This document shows positions 1 to 6,142 of a stretch of DNA of 8,219 bases, piece by piece. The DNA is from Actinomycetota bacterium (lineage in GTDB: Bacteria; Actinomycetota; Actinomycetes; Nanopelagicales; Nanopelagicaceae): contig SXMA01000046.1 of assembly GCA_005777515.1 (NCBI GenBank), positions 1-8,219 of the forward strand, given 5' to 3'. The translations under genes and the position numbers were made by a program. Position 1 is the stretch's first letter, and each line of letters opens with the position of its first letter. The notes under the pieces are model-generated. The model saw only the letters and a program-made list of their open reading frames with translations. It made no database searches and was not told the DNA's origin.

Positions 1-86
1 AGCAAAATCAGAGCTGTGCGCATACTTGTTAATTGACGCCATAGATAGCGAAGAAGTGATGTAGTTCCTAGCTCGGGAGCGCTCAT
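1..86 (-). CDS. resB: ResB, cytochrome c biogenesis protein (N-terminal fragment)
   Basis: Reading the minus strand from an ATG at 86-84 gives 28 complete codons, beginning MSAPELGTTSLLRYLWRQ and continuing LTSMRTALIL, before the window ends. A 'LWRQLTSMRTALIL' stretch leading into the first membrane helix is typical of actinobacterial ResB/Ccs1. ResB is a membrane protein of System II cytochrome c maturation that works with CcsA to move heme and join it to apocytochrome c on the outer face. The start codon shares one base with the ccdA stop (TAATG), so translation is probably coupled and the gene belongs to the same operon as the thioredoxin and CcdA. The identification rests on a short N-terminus plus strong context. 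The remainder of ResB, and probably CcsA, should lie beyond the left edge. Confidence 0.85.
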   Translation of the reverse strand, partial: MSAPELGTTSLLRYLWRQLTSMRTALIL

Positions 87-811
87 TAGATCACCGGAAT
101 AAATGAGCTAATAGTGCCGCGCAGCGATGCCATCAAATCTTCCCAGAGACCAAACACTTGAAGTAGGCCAATGGAAATAAGAAATAGGCCACCGATAATT
201 GAAATTACCTGACCTCTTTGGATTAGATAGCGACGAAACTTATTTGAGCGCTCTAAAAAGAGTGCAAAGAAAATAAAGGGCGCACCAAGTCCTATGCAAT
301 AAAAGAGAGAAAGAATCGCGCCACGTGTTGCGCTAGCTTCGATCAAAGCCAGAGTCTGCACAGCGCCTAGTGTTGGGCCAATACATGGTGTCCAGCCAAG
401 GCCAAACATAAAGCCAAGAATCGGCGCGCTTATTAGTCCTGTTGAGGCAACAAAAGGGAATTTAAAGGATCTATAGAATTTTTCTGAAAATAGAAAAATT
501 AATCCAAAGAAGATCGTTAAGACTCCAAGCAGGCGCGCAAGAATTGATGAACTACTTAATATCGCATCACCTAGAGCGCCAAAAGCCACACCATAGGTCA
601 TAAATAAAAATGCGAATCCAAGAACAAATAAGAATGAACCTAGAAGAACCCGCCCTTTAGATGCAAAAGCTCCTGATACATAACCCAAATAACCAGGAAG
701 TAGTGGCAATACACATGGCGAAGCAAAAGAAATTAACCCTGCAATGAGTGCAACTAAGCTGGCAGCAAGAAGGCTGCCATCAAATACCTGATTAACTAGA
801 AAATCACTCAT
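86..811 (-). CDS. ccdA: CcdA, cytochrome c biogenesis thiol-disulfide transporter
   Basis: A 241-residue polytopic membrane protein of the CcdA/DsbD-transmembrane family. It carries reducing power from cytoplasmic thioredoxin across the membrane to the extracytoplasmic thioredoxin encoded just upstream. Two family signatures are visible: SFASPCVLPLLPGYLGYVSG at about residues 28-47 with redox Cys33, and GWTPCIGPTLG at 139-149 with redox Cys143. About six hydrophobic segments follow the expected pattern, and the length is normal for the short CcdA form. The start at 811 overlaps the end of the thioredoxin gene by 8 bases (ATGAGTGA), and the stop runs into the resB ATG, so the gene sits in a tightly coupled operon. 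A purine-rich GAGAGAG about 10 bases before the ATG is a possible weak ribosome binding site. No missing key residue was noticed. Confidence 0.95.
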   Translation of the reverse strand: MSDFLVNQVFDGSLLAASLVALIAGLISFASPCVLPLLPGYLGYVSGAFASKGRVLLGSFLFVLGFAFLFMTYGVAFGALGDAILSSSSILARLLGVLTIFFGLIFLFSEKFYRSFKFPFVASTGLISAPILGFMFGLGWTPCIGPTLGAVQTLALIEASATRGAILSLFYCIGLGAPFIFFALFLERSNKFRRYLIQRGQVISIIGGLFLISIGLLQVFGLWEDLMASLRGTISSFIPVI

Positions 812-1343
812 CGCTATTTACTCTCTCAATTAACTCCTTAAGTGAGGAGTAAGTAACCTCGCCGCTAATTCTTGCTGCAACTCTAGATTGACTATCAATT
901 ATTAGAGTTGTTGGAATGGCATTTGGAATTAACTGTCCATGAAACTGAAGCAAAATAGCATCATCGGTTAATGAGGGGTAGGTAATGCCAAAGCGATCAA
1001 CAAATGATTGCGCAGCTACTCGAGTATCCCTAGTTAGAACTCCTAGAAATTGAACTTCTGGATAGGCGAGAGAGAGTTCTTGCAAGGCTCCTGCCTCTGC
1101 CCTACAGGGAGAGCACCACGAGGCCCAGACATTGAGAATCAATAGCTTTCCTGGCTCTGCTTGAAAGCTTCCACCACTTAAAGTGGGGCCAGAAATTTCT
1201 GGAGCTACTTTTCTCTTATCAGGTGAGATATATGTAGCTACACCATTTCCTGAGATAAATGCCTGTTCATCACCGCTAGTTACTCCATTGCTCGAACATG
1301 CTATTAGTAATGGCAGGCAAAGAAGAATTATTAGTTTTCTCAT
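804..1343 (-). CDS. resA: TlpA/ResA-like thioredoxin lipoprotein
   Basis: A 179-residue secreted thioredoxin-fold protein. The N-terminus is a lipoprotein signal: a basic start (MRK), a hydrophobic core, and the lipobox L13-I-A-C16, so it is probably lipid-anchored on the outer face of the membrane. The mature part is a TlpA/AhpC-TSA-type thioredoxin with VWASWCSPC (active-site Cys77 and Cys80) and the cis-proline loop at AIPTT (Pro144). In System II this protein, reduced by CcdA, reduces the disulfide of the CxxCH heme motif in apocytochrome c; that role is inferred from family and neighbours. The start overlaps the stop of the histidine phosphatase as ATGA, and the end overlaps ccdA by 8 bases. 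No Shine-Dalgarno sequence precedes the ATG, which fits translational coupling. It matches M. tuberculosis Rv0526 in position and type. Confidence 0.92.
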   Translation of the reverse strand: MRKLIILLCLPLLIACSSNGVTSGDEQAFISGNGVATYISPDKRKVAPEISGPTLSGGSFQAEPGKLLILNVWASWCSPCRAEAGALQELSLAYPEVQFLGVLTRDTRVAAQSFVDRFGITYPSLTDDAILLQFHGQLIPNAIPTTLIIDSQSRVAARISGEVTYSSLKELIERVNSDE

Positions 1344-1981
1344 TTTTTATTATCTGGAAGTAGATGCGCAGCAGGTTCACTATAGGTAAGACCTAACACT
1401 TTTCCGCTCTTATCAAAGTGAATGCTAGTAACTGAGGCAAGTGTGCATTGGCGTTTTCTTGGATCATGTAGAAAAGATCTTCCTTCAATTGATAGTCGCA
1501 TAATCCAAATAGGTAATTGGTGTGAAACAAGTAGAGCATCTTTTCCATCTGCTGCCATTCGAGCATCGTTAACAGCCTTACTCATTCGAGATACTTGCAC
1601 TTTATAAGGCTCACCCCAGGAAGGGCGCCAAGGATTCCAAAGGTGACGCCAGGTAGCTGGGCGTTTAATCGCGCCTGAAACATCAAATGGTTTTCCTTCA
1701 AAGATATTTTCAGCTTCAATCAAATTCTCATCTGTCTTAATTGTTAAGCCATGTTGTGCTGCAATCGGCGCAGCAGTTTGCTGTGCTCGCTCAAGTGGCG
1801 ATGCATGAATTGCTCCAAGTGAGAGCTCTTTACTCCAGGTCGCTACAGTCTTAGCCATTTCATGGCCTCGCTCTGAAAGTTTCCAGCCTGGCTGGCGGCC
1901 ATAGAGAATGTTTTTTGGGTTCTCAACTTGGCCATGGCGGAGGAGATGAACACTCTGTGAAATTGCTGCCTCATCCCTCAT
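1340..1981 (-). CDS. Histidine phosphatase family protein (phosphoglycerate-mutase-like)
   Basis: A branch of the histidine phosphatase superfamily, about 213 residues from the start chosen here. Counting from the longer start at 1993, LLRHGQ holds the nucleophile His20, SPLERAQQT gives Arg69, an acidic residue sits near Glu93, and LLVSHQLP gives the second catalytic His158, so the full catalytic set is present. The substrate cannot be told from sequence; families of this kind act on phosphorylated sugars, nucleotides or phosphoproteins. It is the first gene of the cytochrome c maturation operon, the same place as Rv0525 in M. tuberculosis, and its stop overlaps the thioredoxin start as ATGA. 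The start at 1981 is preferred over 1993 because TATGCT lies 7 bases before it, the leaderless promoter geometry seen at other genes here; neither ATG has a good Shine-Dalgarno sequence. If 1993 is right, the protein gains MLKA. Confidence 0.88.
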   Translation of the reverse strand: MRDEAAISQSVHLLRHGQVENPKNILYGRQPGWKLSERGHEMAKTVATWSKELSLGAIHASPLERAQQTAAPIAAQHGLTIKTDENLIEAENIFEGKPFDVSGAIKRPATWRHLWNPWRPSWGEPYKVQVSRMSKAVNDARMAADGKDALLVSHQLPIWIMRLSIEGRSFLHDPRKRQCTLASVTSIHFDKSGKVLGLTYSEPAAHLLPDNKK

Positions 1982-1988
1982 AGCCTTA

Positions 1989-1994
1989 AGCATA
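1989..1994 (-). promoter_or_regulatory. Putative -10 box for the histidine phosphatase / cytochrome c operon
   Basis: Minus-strand TATGCT fits the TANNNT consensus and lies 7 bases before the ATG at 1981, which would place the transcript start at or next to the start codon (leaderless mRNA). No convincing -35 element is visible. The site overlaps the alternative ATG at 1993, so if it is used as a promoter the longer start cannot be translated from that transcript. Confidence 0.4.
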
Positions 1995-2022
1995 AAGGCA
2001 GAAGTAATACTGCGCTTTTCGC

Positions 2023-2028
2023 TACTCT
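2023..2028 (+). promoter_or_regulatory. Putative -10 box for the HAD-IB phosphatase gene
   Basis: TACTCT matches TANNNT and is followed by exactly six bases (GACTTC) and then the ATG at 2035, so transcription would begin at the A of the start codon. There is no ribosome binding site, as expected for a leaderless message. No clear -35 match was found. This box and the one at 1989-1994 serve divergent genes across a gap of about 50 bases. Confidence 0.45.
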
Positions 2029-2034
2029 GACTTC

Positions 2035-2796
2035 ATGCCACGGATAGCTTTCTTTGATGTAGATAACACAATCACCCGTGGATCGACCCTCTATTTTCTA
2101 GGTAAGGGTATGTATAACCGTGGTTTTTTCACCAAGCGAGATATCGGGGCATGGGTTCTTGCCAACATTCGCTTCCGTATGACTGGAACTGAAAAGTCAG
2201 AAGTTATTACTCGTTTTCAAAAAGCTGCAACAGATTTCATTGGTGGTCATGATGTTAAAGAGATTCGCATAATCGGGGAGCAGATCTACAGTGAATTTGT
2301 TTCACCATCTATTTGGCAAGGAACAATTGAACTAGCAAAAGAGCATTTGAGTTCTGGAGATGAAGTTTGGTTGGTGACAGCCTCTCCTGAAGACTTTGCA
2401 AATTTAATTGCAGAGCGCCTGGGTTTCACCGGAGCAATTGGAACAAAAGCTGAGGTGAAAGATGGTAAATACACTGGAAATCTAAATGGAAAACTTCTTC
2501 ATGGCAAGGAGAAAGCAATAGCGATTACTGAACTAACAAAAGAGCGAGGAATAGATCTTAAAGATTGTTTTGCATACTCTGATTCTCATAATGACCTGCC
2601 ACTTCTAAGCGCTGTGGGCCATCCAAGAGCTATCAATCCTGATGCCAAACTTCGTATTATTGCATTTGCGCAGAGCTGGCCGGTACATGATTTTCGAAGG
2701 CTACGCTGGTTAAATCGTTTCATTGGTCCTTTTATCTCTCGTCTAGCCGGATTCTGGGTTTTTTGTACCTCAGGAATCAGAAGATCTTCTAGATAA
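2035..2796 (+). CDS. HAD-IB family phosphatase (SerB1/CicA-like)
   Basis: A 253-residue cytoplasmic phosphatase of the haloacid dehalogenase superfamily, subfamily IB, the group that holds phosphoserine phosphatase-like enzymes. Motif I is FFDVDNT (nucleophile Asp8, general acid Asp10), motif II is VTAS (Thr115/Ser117), motif III is probably Lys158 or Lys160 in HGKEKA, and motif IV is YSDSHNDLPLL (Asp183, Asp187). The long insert after motif I (residues about 15-100) is the alpha-helical cap usual in this subfamily. The C-terminal 50 residues are basic and aromatic, with a hydrophobic patch near 228-245 that might touch the membrane; this is only an impression. The substrate cannot be assigned: phosphoserine is possible, but many HAD-IB proteins have other substrates. 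It is transcribed away from the cytochrome c operon and is followed 48 bases later by the helicase-associated gene with no terminator visible between. Confidence 0.88.
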   Translation: MPRIAFFDVDNTITRGSTLYFLGKGMYNRGFFTKRDIGAWVLANIRFRMTGTEKSEVITRFQKAATDFIGGHDVKEIRIIGEQIYSEFVSPSIWQGTIELAKEHLSSGDEVWLVTASPEDFANLIAERLGFTGAIGTKAEVKDGKYTGNLNGKLLHGKEKAIAITELTKERGIDLKDCFAYSDSHNDLPLLSAVGHPRAINPDAKLRIIAFAQSWPVHDFRRLRWLNRFIGPFISRLAGFWVFCTSGIRRSSR

Positions 2797-2829
2797 TCTT
2801 CCAAGCAGACAAGGACTTAACTTCTTCGG

Positions 2830-2835
2830 TAATGT
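2830..2835 (+). promoter_or_regulatory. Putative -10 box for the helicase-associated gene
   Basis: TAATGT fits TANNNT and lies 9 bases before the ATG at 2845, giving a leader of about 0-3 bases. No Shine-Dalgarno sequence is present in the 48-base gap, and the -35 region shows only a weak AGACAA-like match. Readthrough from the HAD gene is equally possible because no terminator is visible. Confidence 0.3.
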
Positions 2836-2844
2836 AGGCCAGTT

Positions 2845-5046
2845 ATGTCGCTAACAGGTGTATTAAATAGTTCCTCGGGCTTTAGCCCTACCTTTGCTGC
2901 TGAACTTAGAGAGCGAAGCGATGAAGATCTAGAGAAGTTATTTACGCTCCGCCCAGATTTAATTACTCCGATTCCTGCAGATATGAGCTCTCTTGCCACT
3001 CGCGCCTGCTCTGCACCCAGCCTGCTTAGAGCACTAGAAACGCTTAATCAATGGCAATTCCAAGTCCTTGAAGTCTGCGCAGCCCTAAGAGATCCATTCA
3101 CTATTAAGGAAGTAATAACCCTCAGCGACAAGGCAAGTCAGGAAGTAATTCTTCACTTGCGATCACTTGCTCTTATCTATTCAGATGGCGCTGGTTTTAG
3201 ATTGCCAAGAGCGGTAAGAGATTTGCTTGGAAATGAACCTGCTGGTCTTGGACCAGAGTCAGCGACAAAGATTGATTTGAAGTTAATAGATCAAGCGCCA
3301 GCAGGTGCTAAAGCAGTTTTAGAGAAATTAACTTGGGGTCCCCCAAGAGGGCAAGTTGGAGATATTAGAAAGAAAGGAACACCAATAAATTGGCTTCTTG
3401 AAAATAATCTTTTGATTCCTATTGATACCTCAACTGTTGCTCTTGCTAGAGAGGTTGGAATTTACCTTCGAGGAAACAGAGTTCATAGAGAGTTATTGCC
3501 AACGGAGCCAAAGATAACTGGAGTAGCTACTAAAGATGTCGATACCCAGAGAGCAGCGTTAGCCTCAATTTCCAATACTCTGCGCTGGGTTGCCGAACTA
3601 CTTAATTTCTGGTCAGAGGAATCACCAAGTGCTCGCCAATCAGGCGGACTTGGAGTACGGGATTTAAAGAAAGCTGCAGATCACTTAGGAGTTGAAGAAA
3701 GTTGTGCTGCATTTATTGCAGAGATTGCTTATCTATCAGGATTAATAAATCTAGAGGCAGATGGGCAGATAATTCCTACAACTCTCTTTGATCTCTGGCA
3801 AAACAAAGATCCAGAGGCTCAATGGAGCGAGCTAGTAAGTCTTTGGAGAGTGACTTCAAGAGTTGCTGGTCTTGTTGGCAGAAGTGAATCTCGAAACTTA
3901 ACTGCTTTGAGTAGTGAACTTGATAGAAGTAATGCCAGTTTGATTAGAAACCTCACCTTAGATTTGCTTCTTAAAAACCCTGGAATCTCAGCTAGCCCAG
4001 AAAGTGTTAAGGCAGCTGTTCTATGGCGCTATCCACACCGGCGCGGTATTTCAATAACTGCAGAATTAGTGCAATGGAGCCTTCGAGAAGCTGAGTGGCT
4101 AGGAATTACAGGCGGCGGAGCACTCTCTCAATATGGCGAGAGTTTTTTGAAAGATGAAGAGGATTTGGGAATCAATGGCGCGCTTCCAAAACCTGTTGAA
4201 CACATTTTAGTTCAGGCTGATAACACAGCGATTGCTCCAGGGCCGCTAACCATAGAGGTTGCTCGAATGCTCTCAACCTTTGCAGATATTGAAAGTCGAG
4301 GTGGCGCAACTGTCTATCGCTTTAGTGAAAGTTCTATTCGGCGCGGCCTAGATCATGGGCATTCAGGTGAGGAGATTAGAGCTTTCTTAAATGAGGTTTC
4401 AAAGAGCGCAATTCCTCAGCCTTTGGAATATTTGATTGGTGATGTCGCAAAGAAACATGGAAAGCTTAGAGTTGGTTATGCCAATACCTATATTCGCTGT
4501 GAAGATCCGAGTCTAATTGCGGCAATTACCTCTGATAAGAAACTCTCTCATATAACTTTCCGACAAATTGCACCAGAGATTTTGATTTGTGATAGTGAAA
4601 GCGGAGAAGTTATGGAGGAGTTAAGAGGTGCTGGGTATTTTCCTGCGGGAGAAAATGCCAAGGGAAGTGTTATTAATATGCCAATAGCTAATCGTTCTAA
4701 ATCAAGACCTAAGCCACCTAGGGTTATTGGGGAGTTGAGTAAGCCTTCATCTGCGATATTAAGTGTTGCTATTAGAACGCTAAGAACTGGCGAGCGAGCA
4801 GCTGAGCAGCGCCCAGTTGGCCAAATACCTAGAACAACAGCCAATGAAACAATGGATCTGCTAAATGAGTATCTAGGAAAAGGCGTTTCTCTTCGTATTG
4901 GCTATGCCGATACCAATGGTGGGGTTTCACTTCGAATCATTGACCCGCTCTCAATCTCCCTTGGAACCTTAGTGGCTAGGGACCATGCAACTAATGCGAT
5001 AACCCCTTTCAAAATAGCTAGAATTACGGGGGTCACTACAGCATGA
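2845..5046 (+). CDS. Helicase-associated domain protein, putative XPB partner (Rv0862c-like)
   Basis: A 733-residue protein of the actinobacterial 'helicase-associated/Helicase C-terminal-3' family, the type found next to XPB in Mycobacterium (Rv0862c). It is not itself a helicase: no Walker A, DEAD/DEVH or arginine-finger motif is visible. Regions in order are an N-terminal helical, probably winged-helix segment (about 50-130), a middle winged-helix-like segment (about 247-320), the conserved region opening with VEHILVQADNTAIAPGPL at 451 and running to about 598, which resembles the N-terminal domain of XPB/Ssl2, a basic proline-containing linker (about 610-630, KSRPKPPR), and a WYL-like beta-rich tail (about 674-733, LRIGYADTNGG to ITPFKIARITGV). 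Its biochemical role is not established; a cofactor or DNA-binding partner of the XPB encoded downstream is the reasonable inference. The stop overlaps a 10-codon mini-ORF that in turn overlaps the peptidase start. Confidence 0.85.
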   Translation: MSLTGVLNSSSGFSPTFAAELRERSDEDLEKLFTLRPDLITPIPADMSSLATRACSAPSLLRALETLNQWQFQVLEVCAALRDPFTIKEVITLSDKASQEVILHLRSLALIYSDGAGFRLPRAVRDLLGNEPAGLGPESATKIDLKLIDQAPAGAKAVLEKLTWGPPRGQVGDIRKKGTPINWLLENNLLIPIDTSTVALAREVGIYLRGNRVHRELLPTEPKITGVATKDVDTQRAALASISNTLRWVAELLNFWSEESPSARQSGGLGVRDLKKAADHLGVEESCAAFIAEIAYLSGLINLEADGQIIPTTLFDLWQNKDPEAQWSELVSLWRVTSRVAGLVGRSESRNLTALSSELDRSNASLIRNLTLDLLLKNPGISASPESVKAAVLWRYPHRRGISITAELVQWSLREAEWLGITGGGALSQYGESFLKDEEDLGINGALPKPVEHILVQADNTAIAPGPLTIEVARMLSTFADIESRGGATVYRFSESSIRRGLDHGHSGEEIRAFLNEVSKSAIPQPLEYLIGDVAKKHGKLRVGYANTYIRCEDPSLIAAITSDKKLSHITFRQIAPEILICDSESGEVMEELRGAGYFPAGENAKGSVINMPIANRSKSRPKPPRVIGELSKPSSAILSVAIRTLRTGERAAEQRPVGQIPRTTANETMDLLNEYLGKGVSLRIGYADTNGGVSLRIIDPLSISLGTLVARDHATNAITPFKIARITGVTTA

Positions 5047-5075
5047 GTAACGATTACGGCAGACTTCACCCATGA
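5043..5075 (+). other. Ten-codon mini-ORF bridging two genes
   Basis: An ATG at 5043 overlaps the TGA of the upstream gene (ATGA), encodes MSNDYGRLHP and ends in a TGA at 5073-5075 that overlaps the ATG of the peptidase (ATGA again). The three frames are all different. There is no Shine-Dalgarno sequence before the peptidase start, so terminating and re-initiating ribosomes could pass through this short frame. It could also be chance in a 25-base gap; nothing suggests a functional peptide. Confidence 0.35.
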
Positions 5076-6142
5076 CAGATCAGATGCTCAAAGACCTGCA
5101 AGCCCTCGTTGAGTGTGAGAGTCCTAGTAGTGATCTTGCTGCCTGCGCAAAAGTGTTAGAGGTTGCAAATCAAATTACAGCGAAGGTAGTTGGCACAAGC
5201 GCAGAGATAATTCAGGAATCAGGAAGACCGGTCTACTGGCTTGGCAGCAAAAACCCAGAAGTTGTTCTGCTAACTCATCTTGATACCGTTTGGCCAATCG
5301 GATCTTTCGCTCCGCTCTGGAGAGTCGATGGAGATACTGCATCTGGCCCTGGCGTATTTGATATGAAATCAGGTTTCATCCAAGCTCTCTATGCAATGCG
5401 AGGTCAAGATATTGGCCGTGTTGCACTTATTGCAACAACAGATGAAGAGACTGGCTCTGCTACTTCACGCAAATTAATTGAAGAAGTAAGTAAGAAAGCA
5501 AAAGCAGTATTAGTCATGGAAGCTTCACTTGACGGCAAGCTAAAGATTGGTCGCAAGGGAACTTCTATGTATCAGATAACAATTCATGGCAGAGCAGCGC
5601 ATGCTGGCTTAGAGCCAGAAAAGGGAATTAATGCAACTGTTGAAATTTCAAAGATTGTCAGCAAATTAATAGCCCTAGAGAATAAAGAATTAGGAACCAG
5701 CGTGGTTCCAACTGTTATGACCTCTGGAAGCACAACCAATACTGTTCCAGCACTTGCAAGCCTTGATGTTGATTCAAGATCTTTCACCATGGCCGAGATG
5801 AAGCGGGTAGAGCAAGCAATTAGAGGTTTAAAACCAGAAAATGATGCTGCTCGAATTGAAATTACTGGCGGTATTAATCGACCACCAATGGAAACTTCTA
5901 CAACAAGTGAGCTCTACGCTCTTGCTGAAAAGGTTGCCGTAAAGCTGGCAATGGCGCCTCTTGGATCAGCAAGCGTTGGTGGGGCAAGTGATGGAAATTT
6001 TGCAGCAATACACACCAAAGTCCTTGATGGGCTTGGCTCCCTTGGCGGCGGGGCTCATGCAAACAATGAGCATGTATTGGTCTCCCACCTTGAGCCTCGC
6101 TCAAATTTAATTGCTACACTCGTTAAAGAAATTCTTCTATGA
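5072..6142 (+). CDS. M20 family zinc metallopeptidase (glutamate carboxypeptidase-like)
   Basis: A 356-residue, probably cytoplasmic di-metal hydrolase of peptidase family M20, closest in style to carboxypeptidase G2-like members. Metal and catalytic residues are visible in order: THLDTVWP (His69 ligand, Asp71 support), GPGVFDMKSG (bridging Asp97), TTDEETGS (general base Glu125, ligand Glu126), VMEAS (ligand Glu150) and AHANNEHV (His329). The insert between, with RAAHAG, is the usual lid/dimerisation domain. No signal peptide is seen. The substrate is not readable from sequence; N-acyl amino acids, dipeptides or a C-terminal glutamate are typical for the family. The gene is joined to XPB by an ATGA overlap and to the upstream gene through the mini-ORF, so it is very likely co-expressed with both, although no link to DNA repair is known. 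The start at 5072 is supported by the overlap; a second ATG lies four codons in. Confidence 0.9.
   Translation: MTDQMLKDLQALVECESPSSDLAACAKVLEVANQITAKVVGTSAEIIQESGRPVYWLGSKNPEVVLLTHLDTVWPIGSFAPLWRVDGDTASGPGVFDMKSGFIQALYAMRGQDIGRVALIATTDEETGSATSRKLIEEVSKKAKAVLVMEASLDGKLKIGRKGTSMYQITIHGRAAHAGLEPEKGINATVEISKIVSKLIALENKELGTSVVPTVMTSGSTTNTVPALASLDVDSRSFTMAEMKRVEQAIRGLKPENDAARIEITGGINRPPMETSTTSELYALAEKVAVKLAMAPLGSASVGGASDGNFAAIHTKVLDGLGSLGGGAHANNEHVLVSHLEPRSNLIATLVKEILL

Noticed and set aside
1183..1389. Plus-strand frames within the thioredoxin and phosphatase genes (also 1422-1607).
   Set aside because: They overlap coding regions with clear motifs on the minus strand and have no promoter or family resemblance.
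2779..2790. Perfect 12-base palindrome AGAAGATCTTCT near the end of the HAD gene, considered as a terminator or operator.
   Set aside because: It has no loop, is not followed by a T tract, lies inside the coding sequence, and is explained by the codons for arginine and serine.
4548..4844. 98-codon minus-strand frame inside the helicase-associated gene.
   Set aside because: It is the shadow of a well-supported plus-strand gene and shows no domain or start signal.
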